Assembly: GCA_963817065.1 (NCBI GenBank)
Contig: CAWFMO010000001.1
Coordinates: 558,001 to 622,000 of the forward strand
Source: CAWFMO01 sp963817065
Lineage (GTDB): Bacteria; Actinomycetota; Thermoleophilia; Solirubrobacterales; 70-9
Direction: 5' to 3'
DNA: 64,000 nt
In this document: one piece after another, positions 16,147-23,773 of the stretch
Layout: every line of letters begins with the position of its first letter
How positions within the stretch are numbered: position 1 is the first letter of the stretch
Notes under the pieces: generated by a model
The model's database searches: none
What the model saw: the letters and a program-made list of their open reading frames with translations, nothing else
Told to the model about the DNA's origin: nothing
Translations under genes and position numbers: made by a program

Positions 16147-16860
16147 ATGGAGATCACCTTTCACGGCCAGTCTTGCTTCACGCTCGCCGACGGCGAGACC
16201 AAGGTCGTCATCGATCCGTTCCTGAAGCCGAACAACCCGATCGCCGAGAAGACCGCCGACGAGCTCGAGGCCACGCACGTGTTCCTGACCCACGGCCACA
16301 TCGATCACGTCGCCGACGCGGTCGCGCTCGCCAAGCGCACCGGCGCCAAGTGCGCGGCGATCGTCGAGCTCGCGGTCTGGCTCGGGGACCAGGGGATCGA
16401 GGAGGTCTCAGATCCCAACATCGGCGGCACCGTCGACTACGGAGACTGCTCGGTCAAGCTCGTCCCGGCCTGGCACACGAACACGATCGCCGGCTCCGAG
16501 GACTCGCCCTACAGCGCGGAAGCCGGCGTCTCAATCGGGACCCCCACGGGCCTCGTCGTCAAGCTCGGCGGCAAGACCGTCTACCACGCCGGCGACACCT
16601 GCCTGTTCGGCGACATGAAGATGATCGGCGAGCGCGAGAAGCCCGACGTCGCGATCCTGCCGATCGGCGGCCACTACACGATGGACCGCCACGACGCCGC
16701 CTATGCGGCCGAGCTGATCGGAGCCGGCAGCGTGATCCCGATGCACTTCGACACGTTCCCGCCGATCGAGGCCGACGCCGAGGCGTTCAAGACCGACGTC
16801 GAGAAGGCGACCAGCGCCGAGGTGCGGATTCTCGCGGTCGAGGAGACCTGGGAGGTCTAG
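16147..16860 (+). CDS. metallo-beta-lactamase-fold hydrolase, UPF0173 family
   Basis: 237 residues. FHGQSCFTL at the start, the signature HGHIDH (49-54) with two-metal ligands, AWHTN, YHAGDT and HYTMDRHDAAYAAELI are in family order and spacing. Members of this family (YtkL-like) are metal-dependent hydrolases of unknown physiological substrate. Length is normal. AAGGAGG-like sequence precedes ATG 16147. The gene ends in a hairpin shared with the convergent secreted-protein gene. Confidence 0.88.
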   Translation: MEITFHGQSCFTLADGETKVVIDPFLKPNNPIAEKTADELEATHVFLTHGHIDHVADAVALAKRTGAKCAAIVELAVWLGDQGIEEVSDPNIGGTVDYGDCSVKLVPAWHTNTIAGSEDSPYSAEAGVSIGTPTGLVVKLGGKTVYHAGDTCLFGDMKMIGEREKPDVAILPIGGHYTMDRHDAAYAAELIGAGSVIPMHFDTFPPIEADAEAFKTDVEKATSAEVRILAVEETWEV

Positions 16861-16876
16861 CCGGCGCCGCCTAGAC
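16855..16876. terminator. bidirectional hairpin between convergent genes
   Basis: GTCTAG (16855-16860) pairs with CTAGAC (16871-16876), with two more GC pairs inside after one mismatch. The arms contain the stop codons of both genes. There is no U-run, so it is termination-like rather than a classical terminator. Confidence 0.45.
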
Positions 16877-17908
16877 CGGCAGCCGCAGCGCCTTCTTCTT
16901 GCACTTCTTGCGCGCCTTCTTCGAGCGCTTCTTCTTGCATTTCGCGAGCGCGGCGGCCCGCTGGCCGGTCAGGCCGACAGTTGTCGTCACCGCGGTGCCC
17001 GGCGGTGATGGGGAAGGCGCGGCGGCCGGGGGCGGTTCGCAGATCGTGCTCACGCGTTGGTCGGACGTCGCGTCATGCCAGAAATGCCAACCGACCGGAA
17101 AGCCGTCCTGCGTCGTCGGAGCGATCGTCGTCGGATACCAGTCGGCTGCAGCCAGCGGCAAGTCCCCCCCGCCGAGCGCCAGTTCGCCAAGCATGTTGAA
17201 GGAGCAGGATTCGCTCGGGTCGAACAGCGCATTGTCGGTCGCTCGCACAAACGATCGCGAGTCGGCCGAGCACACGGCGAAACCGACGAAGTCCTTCAAA
17301 TCGTCAGTGGTGTTGTGGGCGCCGACCCGCCAGCCGCGGGCTACGTCACCGTCCTCGGCGATCGCATCGGTTGCGTCCAGCGGTCCCATGGGCATGAGGC
17401 GCGGGTTCGTTCCCGCCCCGTTGGCGAGCTCTGCGATGGATCCGAGGCCGCCGCCGATCGCGCGCTGGCCGGCCGGACAATCGACCGGAGTGTCAACCCG
17501 TTCGTCTGGATTGAGCGTGGGGAAGTCCGACGCCTGCACGGTCGCGTCCGAAGCCGTCGAACAAACCGCATAGAAGTCGGCGACCTGGACGTTCACGTCC
17601 CCGTTGTAGGCCGAGGAGTACCAGAAGCGGGGAATCTCCCCGTCGTCGGTCCCCGCAGTCGTCCCGCCCTCATCGAGCGGGCCGCTGGCGATCAGATGCG
17701 CGTTGGTCCATTGGAAGCGGATCCCTCCTGCGATCGCGCGGCCGGGTGAGCAAGACAGGGCCATGCCGCCGCTTTGCCCGGCGGAGATATTCGCGCTGTC
17801 ATGGATGACCGTGACGTCGGTTGGCGCGCCGGCCAAGCTCTCCGCCGGCGCCGATCCCACCGCCACGGCGCTGATCGCAAGCGCGATTCCCATTCTCAAT
17901 CTCGACAC
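16871..17908 (-). CDS. secreted protein with Lys/Cys-rich C-terminal tail
   Basis: 345 residues from GTG 17908 (GGAGG 8 nt upstream). A signal peptide (MGIALAISAVAVGSAPAESL) is followed by an unrecognised secreted domain with several repeated features: CPAGQRAIGGGLGSI, FVGFAVCSADSRSF and LSCSPGRAIAGGIRF suggest three similar beta modules with paired cysteines. A Pro-rich linker leads to GQRAAALAKCKKKRSKKARK and a final ALRLPV. The same tail type occurs on four more secreted proteins here. Surface or cell-wall attachment through the basic tail is inferred. Confidence 0.75.
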   Translation of the reverse strand: MSRLRMGIALAISAVAVGSAPAESLAGAPTDVTVIHDSANISAGQSGGMALSCSPGRAIAGGIRFQWTNAHLIASGPLDEGGTTAGTDDGEIPRFWYSSAYNGDVNVQVADFYAVCSTASDATVQASDFPTLNPDERVDTPVDCPAGQRAIGGGLGSIAELANGAGTNPRLMPMGPLDATDAIAEDGDVARGWRVGAHNTTDDLKDFVGFAVCSADSRSFVRATDNALFDPSESCSFNMLGELALGGGDLPLAAADWYPTTIAPTTQDGFPVGWHFWHDATSDQRVSTICEPPPAAAPSPSPPGTAVTTTVGLTGQRAAALAKCKKKRSKKARKKCKKKALRLPV

Positions 17909-17920
17909 AGCTCCAGCCTC

Positions 17921-18667
17921 CTAGATCGGAAGCGCGAGCGCCGCCCTGCGGCACTTCTTGCGCTTCTTCTTCGACTTCTTCTTCTTGCACTTCGCGAGCG
18001 CCGCGGCGCGCTGTCCCGTCGGAGCGGCCGTGGGAGCGGGGGCGGCCGGCGCCGGCGGGGCCGGGTTGATCGTCGTCTGCTGGAACTCCCGTGCGGTCAT
18101 CGTATTTACGCCCTCGAAGGTCGCGCTGGCGTGAAAATACGTCTGTATGCCCGGATCGGGCTCGGGGTCGGCCGCCGGGAGGCGCAGCGGCGTCGCGGGA
18201 AACGTGATCGTGCACTGGAAGGCGGGTTCGCCGCCGATCGGGAAATTCGGTCCGAACGGGCCGATCAGCGCGAAATGGCCCGGAGGGCCCGTCGGATTGA
18301 TCGACCAGGTACCGAAGCAGTTGGCGATGGTTCCGGTACCCGTGTTCTGGCCCTGCCCGAGGCCGAAGCTGAACGATCCGGGGTCGAGGGCGCCGTCGCC
18401 GGCGCAATCATCGAGCGGCGAGCTGCAAGCCGCCCTGAGCTCGATGGCGGTGACATCCCCGTTCCCCTGCGGCGGGACATCGGTTGAGGTGTTGGTGACG
18501 ATGATCTGCGTCGCCCCTGCGGCGCCGACCGTGTAGCTCGTCGCCGGAAAGACGTTCACGGATCCGGTGATCGTTGCCGACGCCGACGCCGGCCCCAACG
18601 CCATGAGGGCGCAAACCGACGCCGTCAATGCAATTCCAGCCCTGACCCCTGGATCCCTCTGCTTCAT
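17921..18667 (-). CDS. secreted protein with Lys/Cys-rich C-terminal tail
   Basis: 248 residues from ATG 18667, preceded by GGGGGTAAGG. Signal peptide AGIALTASVCALMALGPASA, then a beta-rich domain (GSVNVFPATSYTVGAAGATQ, later FQCTITFPATPLRLP), a Pro/Ala linker, and the tail GQRAAALAKCKKKKSKKKRK ending ALALPI. The tail is nearly identical to that of the downstream gene, 12 bases away, so the two are probably one operon. A TAGACT -10-like box (18703-18708) overlaps the stop codon of the upstream gene. Function unknown. Confidence 0.78.
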   Translation of the reverse strand: MKQRDPGVRAGIALTASVCALMALGPASASATITGSVNVFPATSYTVGAAGATQIIVTNTSTDVPPQGNGDVTAIELRAACSSPLDDCAGDGALDPGSFSFGLGQGQNTGTGTIANCFGTWSINPTGPPGHFALIGPFGPNFPIGGEPAFQCTITFPATPLRLPAADPEPDPGIQTYFHASATFEGVNTMTAREFQQTTINPAPPAPAAPAPTAAPTGQRAAALAKCKKKKSKKKRKKCRRAALALPI

Positions 18668-18705
18668 CCTTACCCCCGTCGGTAGAAAACGCTCGGGGGC
18701 CGAGT

Positions 18706-19026
18706 CTACTCCGCCTGCGCGCCTCCGACGAACCAGACCGAGCGGTCCTTCCAGTCGTGGGCGCAGAGGGCGCTGCCGAGCATCGTCCAGGCAAGCGCGC
18801 GGGGGCGGTGGCGGACCATGCTCGCGACGCCGATCGCGGCGAGGCCGAGACCCGTGGCCCCGTGGTGGAGCCGCTGTCCTGCGACCCAGACCCTGCGCAG
18901 CTCGGGGTCGTAGCCGACCAGGCGGTTGCCCCGCGTCCAAGGCTGGACGCGGGTCGCGCCGCCGGTGATCGGTGTCTGGAATGAGCTCTTCATCGTCACT
19001 ATTAGTTTCGGCTCGATGTGGTCCAT
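18706..19026 (-). CDS. small hypothetical membrane-associated protein
   Basis: About 106 residues from ATG 19026 (GGAAGG 9 nt upstream); ATG 18993 is an alternative. The central part (HHGATGLGLAAIGVASMVRH) and RALAWTMLGSALCAHDW form one or two weak membrane segments. PELRRVWVAGQRLHHG precedes them. The family is not recognised. The gene is divergent from the R2lox gene. Confidence 0.5.
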   Translation of the reverse strand: MDHIEPKLIVTMKSSFQTPITGGATRVQPWTRGNRLVGYDPELRRVWVAGQRLHHGATGLGLAAIGVASMVRHRPRALAWTMLGSALCAHDWKDRSVWFVGGAQAE

Positions 19027-19086
19027 TCCTTTAGCCCTTCCGTCTACGAGAGAGACGATCGGCGGGCGCAAAAGTAATCGCGCTCA

Positions 19087-19110
19087 GAAACTGGCCAGTC
19101 GGCCAGTTTC
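19087..19110. promoter_or_regulatory. perfect palindrome in the R2lox promoter (candidate operator)
   Basis: GAAACTGGCC-AGTC-GGCCAGTTTC is a perfect 10+10 inverted repeat, ending 38 nt before the R2lox ATG and just upstream of a TAGGGT -10 candidate (19115-19120), so it covers the -35 region. The size is typical of TetR-family operators. The core CTGGCY-N4-RGCCAG recurs at 27053-27068. Confidence 0.6.
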
Positions 19111-19148
19111 TCGCTAGGGTCCCCCGAGACCCCGAGGAGAGGAGCTGC

Positions 19149-20081
19149 ATGGAGGCGAAGACGAGTCCGAAGGCCCGCACCGACCGCGCCGACTTCCAGG
19201 CGACATCGGACCCGGCGGTGCTCGAGTCCGCCGACCGCGGCGAGAACAAGCTGCTCAGCTACGCCCAGCTCTATGAGCTCTGGGAGCGCCAGCAGTGGGC
19301 GACCCAGGACCTCGACTTCTCCCAGGACAAGATCGACTGGAACGAGCGCTTCTCCGAAGAGGAGCGCTTCCAGCGCATGTACGGGCTCGCCGCCTTCTTC
19401 ATCGGCGAGCAGCGCGTCGCCGACGAGCTCGGCCCGATCATGCGCGCGTGCCCGACCGAGGACCAGCGGATCTTTCTCTGCACCCAGATCGCCGACGAGG
19501 CCCGCCACGTGCGCTTCTTCGAGCGCTTCTACCGCGAGGTCGGGGTGGTCGAGTCCAAGGACCTGCCCGACATGCTGGGCCAGGTCGAGGTCCACCTCAA
19601 TGACGCATTCAACGTGCTCTTCGACGAGCAGCTCGGCTCGCGGGTCAACAAGCTCGGCGCCGATCCGACCGACCGCGTGGCGCTGGTCGAGGCGGTGACG
19701 CTCTACCACATGATCATCGAGGGGATGCTGGCGCTCACCGGCCAGCACTTCATCATCGACTACAACGAGGAGCAGGGAACGCTGCCCGGCTTCGTCGAGG
19801 GCTTCAACAACGTCGCCCGCGACGAGCACCGCCACGTCGCTTTCGGCGCCGCGTTTCTGCACGAGCAGGCGAACGAGGACGAGCGCTACCGCGAGGCGAT
19901 TCAGCGGACGATGGAGGAGGCGCTGCCGATCGCCGACAAGGTCCTGACCCCGCCGTGGGCGGAGGGGATGCCCGAGGACTTCGAGCTCTTCGGCGTCTCG
20001 ATCCAGGACACCCGCGCGTTCGCGATGCAGGCGCTCACCCGGCGCCTCAAGGTCATCGGCCTCGCCCCGGTCGAGGCGTAA
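19149..20081 (+). CDS. R2-like ligand-binding oxidase (R2lox)
   Basis: 310 residues of the ferritin-like R2 superfamily. Metal ligands in order are Glu87, Glu117/His120 (EARH), Glu191 and Glu226/His229 (DEHRH). Val90 is three residues after Glu87, and Tyr186 is five before Glu191. This is the Val/Tyr pair that forms the ether cross-link in R2lox, which distinguishes it from ribonucleotide reductase R2. R2lox holds a Mn/Fe centre and a fatty-acid-like ligand; its physiological substrate is unknown. GAGGAG precedes ATG 19149, and a strong palindrome lies in the promoter. No nrdE-like partner is nearby. Confidence 0.88.
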   Translation: MEAKTSPKARTDRADFQATSDPAVLESADRGENKLLSYAQLYELWERQQWATQDLDFSQDKIDWNERFSEEERFQRMYGLAAFFIGEQRVADELGPIMRACPTEDQRIFLCTQIADEARHVRFFERFYREVGVVESKDLPDMLGQVEVHLNDAFNVLFDEQLGSRVNKLGADPTDRVALVEAVTLYHMIIEGMLALTGQHFIIDYNEEQGTLPGFVEGFNNVARDEHRHVAFGAAFLHEQANEDERYREAIQRTMEEALPIADKVLTPPWAEGMPEDFELFGVSIQDTRAFAMQALTRRLKVIGLAPVEA

Positions 20082-20087
20082 ACGCGA

Positions 20088-21605
20088 CTAGGGAGTGAGC
20101 GTGACCGGCTCGCCGGTCGCGCCGACGCCGCCGGTTCCGTCGTCAACCGGGTCTTCGGCCGGAGGCGGCGGCGGGGGAGCGGGTGCGGGCGCCGCCTCGG
20201 GCTCGACAACCGGCGGGGGCGGGGCCTTGTATACAGGGACGCGGCGCTTGCGCTTGCGCTTCGCGTGCTTGGTCAAGCCGGGTGTCACGGCGGGCACGCC
20301 GGCGACGCTGCTGGCGTCGGCGGCCGCCGGGTCGACGGGGGTCGGGGTGACGATCTCCTCGCCGGGGACGACCGCGTCGGGATCCGTGGGAGCGTTGGGG
20401 TCGACGGCAGCCGGGTCCGTCGCGGCGGCCGCGGGCTCGACCGCGGGGGCCACCGCAGCGGCCTCGGGCGGGGGAGCCTTCTGGGCCTTGGCGGGCTGGT
20501 TGCCGCGCGTCTTCTTGTCGGAGATGTGCTTGACCTCGGCCGCGCCGCCGGCGAGCAGCGCCGCGCTCGCGAGCCCGACGCCGACCTTGGTGCCGATCGT
20601 GCCGGCGACAGCGCCGCCGACCGCGGCCGTGCCGCCCGCCGCGGCTGCGCCGCCCGCCGCCGCGGCTCCACCGGCTGCCGCCGCGCCACCGGCCGCCGCC
20701 GCGCCGCCGAAAGCTCCGCCGGCTGCCGCGGTTCCGCCGCCGGCCGCCGCGGCCGCGCCGCCGGCGCCTGCAGCGCTTGCGCCGCCGCCGCTTCCGAGGC
20801 CGATCTTGCCGAGGATCGCGCCCTTGAGCAGCAGTAGCGCGGGAACCGGGAACAGCGCCGCGAGCGCCTTCGTGTCTGCTCGCAGCTGGGAGCGGAAGCC
20901 CTTGCAGTCCTTGCAGTCCTTGACGTGGCGCCGCACGGCGCCGGATGCCTTGGTCAGGCCCTCGGCGGCCTCGGCGAGCTCGAGCTTGACCTCGTCACAG
21001 GTCAGCATCCGCGCCTGGGTCGACTCGGCGAGCGCGATCCGCGCGCGGACCAGCAGGCTCTTGACGCCGGGGACCGTCGTGTCCATCGACTGGGCGATCT
21101 CCTCGTAGGAGAGCGCGTCCATCTCGCGCAGGAGCAGCGCGCTGCGCTGGGTCTCGGGAAGCTGGTCGACGTCCTGGAGCAGGTTGCGGAACTCCTCGCG
21201 GTTCTGGACCCGGTCGTGGGTCGAGGCGCCGTTCTCGATCGGCATCACGTCCATCGAGTCCTGGCCGTCGGGGACCGGCTTGCGAAGGTGGTTGAGGCAG
21301 CGGTTGCGGGCGATCCGGTAGAGCCAGGGGCGAACCGCGATCTCGCGCTCGTCGGCGACCATCGCGTTGTAGGCGGCGACGAAGACCTCCTGGAGCACGT
21401 CCTCGGCGTCCTCGGAGCTGCGCAGCATCTGGCGGCAGAAGGCGATCAGGCGCTGCTGGTAGCGCTGCACGAGGACCTCGAACGCCGCCGGATTGCCCTT
21501 GCGGGTCAGCGCGACGAGCTTCTCGTCGCCCTGCAGGCGCAAAAGCGGCGAGGGTCGCGCAAAGAGGCCGCGTTTGCTGGCGTATGTGAGGGAGGAGGCT
21601 TCCAA
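20088..21605 (-). CDS. ECF-type sigma factor fused to an anti-sigma-like zinc domain and a low-complexity tail
   Basis: 505 residues from TTG 21605. Sigma region 2 lies at 35-110 (DAEDVLQEVFVAAYN, WLYRIARNRCLNHLR) and region 4 at 140-195 (LPETQRSALLLREMDALSYE, then EEIAQSMDTTVPGVKSLL). Cys203, His227, Cys231 and Cys234 then form the HxxxCxxC pattern of zinc anti-sigma (ZAS) domains. A hydrophobic stretch at 249-265, Ala/Gly repeats, a second hydrophobic stretch, a KRKRKRR block and a Pro-rich end follow. The protein looks like a membrane-tethered sigma factor carrying its own regulator. A 6-bp hairpin (21623-21638) lies just before the start. Confidence 0.85.
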   Translation of the reverse strand: MEASSLTYASKRGLFARPSPLLRLQGDEKLVALTRKGNPAAFEVLVQRYQQRLIAFCRQMLRSSEDAEDVLQEVFVAAYNAMVADEREIAVRPWLYRIARNRCLNHLRKPVPDGQDSMDVMPIENGASTHDRVQNREEFRNLLQDVDQLPETQRSALLLREMDALSYEEIAQSMDTTVPGVKSLLVRARIALAESTQARMLTCDEVKLELAEAAEGLTKASGAVRRHVKDCKDCKGFRSQLRADTKALAALFPVPALLLLKGAILGKIGLGSGGGASAAGAGGAAAAAGGGTAAAGGAFGGAAAAGGAAAAGGAAAAGGAAAAGGTAAVGGAVAGTIGTKVGVGLASAALLAGGAAEVKHISDKKTRGNQPAKAQKAPPPEAAAVAPAVEPAAAATDPAAVDPNAPTDPDAVVPGEEIVTPTPVDPAAADASSVAGVPAVTPGLTKHAKRKRKRRVPVYKAPPPPVVEPEAAPAPAPPPPPPAEDPVDDGTGGVGATGEPVTLTP

Positions 21606-21722
21606 AACGAAGGTTTCCCGCAGGGGACCGAAGTCCCCCGTATGCAGGCCGAAACACCGTAACAGCCGCCTTGTTGCGCTTCCAGTCGCAAGGTCCCCGG
21701 AAGGGCTGCAAATTGCGGGTTT

Positions 21723-21743
21723 TCAGGCGGTGTTCACGCCTGA
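21723..21743. promoter_or_regulatory. inverted repeat between the sigma-factor gene and tRNA-Leu
   Basis: TCAGGCG (21723-21729) and CGCCTGA (21737-21743) are perfect 7-nt arms around GTGTTCA. It lies about 120 nt upstream of the sigma-factor start and 70 nt before the tRNA. It could be an operator of the sigma gene or a hairpin. Confidence 0.35.
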
Positions 21744-21812
21744 GTCAAATGACTATCGGCGGCGCCTCTAAAGGCGAACTCAAGCGTTTTCGAGGTTACG
21801 ATTGCCTGCCCG

Positions 21813-21898
21813 GCCGGGGTGACGGAGCTGGTAGACGTGGCGCGCTTAAAACGCGCTGTCCCTTCGGGGACATGTGGGTTCGAGTCCCACCCCCGGCA
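21813..21898 (+). tRNA. tRNA-Leu (anticodon TAA)
   Basis: Acceptor arms GCCGGGG (21813-21819) and CCCCGGC (21891-21897) pair fully, with discriminator A at 21898. The anticodon loop CTTAAAA within GCGCG/CGCGC gives TAA. A long variable arm (GTCCC TTCG GGGAC) and the T-arm GTGGG-TTCGAGT-CCCAC are typical of a class II leucine tRNA. CCA is not encoded. TACGAT at 21797-21802 may be the -10 box. Confidence 0.95.
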
Positions 21899-21909
21899 TC
21901 GGCGGCGAT

Positions 21910-22089
21910 TCAGCCCTTTATATGTAGGTTGACGTCGAAGAGCACCAGCGGCCAGAGGGCCACCGCGAGGACCAGCGAGATCACGGCCTCGATGCTGTCG
22001 ACGTTCTTGAAGTAGTTGTGATCGGACGCGACGAAGATCCCGATCACGAGGTAGACAACCATCAGCAGGCTCGGGCGCCGGCGGAGCAT
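21910..22089 (-). CDS. 59-residue two-helix membrane protein
   Basis: ATG 22089 to TGA 21910. The product has two membrane segments (SLLMVVYLVIGIFVA and AVISLVLAVALWPLVLFDV) joined by a polar loop SDHNYFKNVDSIE, and ends VNLHIKG. It lies 15 bases after the stop of the coiled-coil membrane gene on the same strand, so the two are probably one operon. Family unknown. The frame is convergent with tRNA-Leu. Confidence 0.65.
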   Translation of the reverse strand: MLRRRPSLLMVVYLVIGIFVASDHNYFKNVDSIEAVISLVLAVALWPLVLFDVNLHIKG

Positions 22090-22104
22090 CGTCAGTCGCG
22101 CATC

Positions 22105-22458
22105 TCAGTCGCGGGCGGTGTGCAGGAAGGCGAAGCGGCGCTTGCGCTTGCGGTCGACCTCGATCACGCGCTCCTCGGCGAGCTTCGCGGCGCCGACCTC
22201 GGTCGCGGCGGCCTCGTCGAGGCGCTTGGCCTCCTCGGCGAACTCCTTCGCGCGGGCGCTGGCCCGCGTCGAGCGCGCGGCGAGCTCGTTGGCGTGACGG
22301 CGGCGCGCGTTCGCGGCGCCGCGGTAGCCCTCGGCATCGACCGCGAGCTCACCGTCGACGCGGTTGCGCTCGGTGCGCAGCCTCGAGGCATAGCTCACGA
22401 GCAGCGCGAGCAGTAAAACGGCGCCGGCGGCGATTGCGATTATCGCGAGAGTGGACAT
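22105..22458 (-). CDS. membrane-anchored coiled-coil protein
   Basis: 117 residues. One N-terminal membrane helix (STLAIIAIAAGAVLLLALLV) is followed by about 85 residues of charged Ala/Glu/Arg helix (KEFAEEAKRLDEAAATEVGA) and a basic end, DRKRKRRFAFLHTARD. The layout resembles small cytoplasm-facing coiled-coil anchors. Function is not recognised. It is followed by the 59-residue membrane protein. Confidence 0.65.
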   Translation of the reverse strand: MSTLAIIAIAAGAVLLLALLVSYASRLRTERNRVDGELAVDAEGYRGAANARRRHANELAARSTRASARAKEFAEEAKRLDEAAATEVGAAKLAEERVIEVDRKRKRRFAFLHTARD

Positions 22459-22569
22459 CTGCTCCGAATTGCCTACCCGGGCGTCGATCGCCGAAACAGG
22501 AGTGGACGATCGGACCGCATCATCTCCGCAGTCCGGCTGCTCGGGGCCCTCGCGCGCTGAGACCGGCGG

Positions 22570-23094
22570 CTAGCCGGCGTCGCCGGCGTCGATCATTGGA
22601 AAGACGAGCTTGTGCTCGGCGATCAGCGCCGGGACCGGTTCGAGGTCGAACTCGAGTCCGTACTCGGCCGCCAGCGCTTCGCGCTCCTCGAGCGGGGTCT
22701 CGGGGCCCATCTCGGTCATCCGCTTGAAGCACTTCTCGAAGCCGCCGGGAGAGATGATCTCGAGGATGCGGGCGGGTTCGTCGCCGGCGTTCCAGAACGT
22801 GTGCCACTGATCGCGGGGCTTGAAGACCAGATCCCCGGGCTCCGCGAAGACGACGTCATCGCCGAGCAGCGCTCCCATTTTCCCCTCGAGCACGAAGCTG
22901 TATTCGTCCTCGCGGCTATGCCTGTGGACGGGAGCGGCGAGGTGGCGCGGCGGCATCGGGTGTTCGACTAGCGAGAAGCCGCCGTCATGGGTGTCCTCGG
23001 TGTCGATCATGAAGCGGACGCCGATCGAGCCGAGGCTGCCTGCCTTTCCGTCCTTCGGTCCGACGATTCTCGGTGCGGTTCCGCTTGCCGCCAT
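22570..23094 (-). CDS. cupin-domain protein
   Basis: 174 residues. The cupin motifs are HRHSREDEYSFVLEGKMG (metal-binding His, His, Glu) and PGDLVFKPRDQWHTFWNAGD (third His). The C-terminal region (TEMGPETPLEEREALAAEYG) is helical. GGGAGG precedes ATG 23094. The gene diverges from a TetR-type regulator across a 73-bp region with a shared palindrome, so it is probably controlled by that protein. Cupins bind or convert small molecules; the substrate is not evident. Confidence 0.85.
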   Translation of the reverse strand: MAASGTAPRIVGPKDGKAGSLGSIGVRFMIDTEDTHDGGFSLVEHPMPPRHLAAPVHRHSREDEYSFVLEGKMGALLGDDVVFAEPGDLVFKPRDQWHTFWNAGDEPARILEIISPGGFEKCFKRMTEMGPETPLEEREALAAEYGLEFDLEPVPALIAEHKLVFPMIDAGDAG

Positions 23095-23117
23095 CGCTCT
23101 TACCTCCCGGTTTGCTG

Positions 23118-23154
23118 AACAGAGTGTTTACTGATCTTGGCGCCACAGTATCAT
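23118..23154. promoter_or_regulatory. divergent cupin/TetR control region
   Basis: AACA-GAG-TGTT (23118-23128) is an inverted repeat. It overlaps the -35 candidate TTTACT (23127-23132) of the plus-strand promoter, whose -10 is TATCAT (23149-23154, 16-nt spacer). On the minus strand GATACT (23147-23152) can serve as the cupin -10 box. One bound TetR dimer could repress both genes. Confidence 0.5.
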
Positions 23155-23167
23155 TTGGCTGAACGCA

Positions 23168-23773
23168 ATGTCAACCCAATCCAGAAAATACGAAAAGAAG
23201 GCACGCGCCGAGGGCGAGGAGCGGACGCGATCAAAGATCGCGGCCGCCGCCGCCGGACTCCATGCCGAGGTCGGGCCGAGTGCGACGACAGTCGCGGAGA
23301 TCGCACGCCGCGCCGGGGTCACACGCCTCACCGTCTACAACCACTTTCCCGACAACGCCGCGCTGTATCCGGCGTGCTCCGCCCATTGGTTGGCCGAACA
23401 TCCTCTTCCCGACTTCGAGAAAGCTTTTGCTTCAGACGACCCGGATCAGCGCGTGCGCGAGCTGCTGGCGACGATCTACGCCGAGCTTTACCGCGGCTGG
23501 GGTTCGATGATCGCCAACATCCAGCGCGACCGCGGCGCCGACCCGGCGCTCGACGAGTTCATGGCCCAGGGGACGGATCTGCTCCTCGACGGCCTCGCCG
23601 ATCGGCTTGTCGGCGGCTTCGAGCTACGAGGCGCGCGCCGCAAGCGCCTGCGCTCCCTCATCCGCTTGGCCCTCGAATACTGGACCTGGCGCCGTCTCGA
23701 CGCGGAAGGCCTCTCCGACGAAGAAGCCGCGAACACGATGGCCGACGCGATCGAACGGTTCGAAGGCGGCTAG
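23168..23773 (+). CDS. TetR-family transcriptional regulator
   Basis: 201 residues. The N-terminal HTH is TTVAEIARRAGVTRLTVYNH followed by FPDNAALY; the remaining helices form the ligand domain (YAELYRGWGSMIANIQRDRG and others). The N-terminus is unusually basic (SRKYEKKARAEGEERTRSK). No ribosome-binding site precedes ATG 23168, and the predicted transcript start is about 7 nt upstream. It probably represses itself and the divergent cupin gene. The stop shares CTAG with the convergent aldehyde dehydrogenase gene. Confidence 0.88.
   Translation: MSTQSRKYEKKARAEGEERTRSKIAAAAAGLHAEVGPSATTVAEIARRAGVTRLTVYNHFPDNAALYPACSAHWLAEHPLPDFEKAFASDDPDQRVRELLATIYAELYRGWGSMIANIQRDRGADPALDEFMAQGTDLLLDGLADRLVGGFELRGARRKRLRSLIRLALEYWTWRRLDAEGLSDEEAANTMADAIERFEGG

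Noticed and set aside
18668..18940. N-terminal extension of the secreted gene at 17921
   Set aside because: The Pro/Arg-rich extension overlaps another gene, and the signal peptide begins at ATG 18667.
20640..20770. Short tandem repeats considered as a CRISPR array
   Set aside because: They are degenerate GCC/GGC codon repeats within the sigma-fusion tail, without unique spacers.
20095..21108. Ala/Pro-rich frame opposite the sigma-factor gene
   Set aside because: Shadow of Ala/Gly repeats; no signal peptide or domain.
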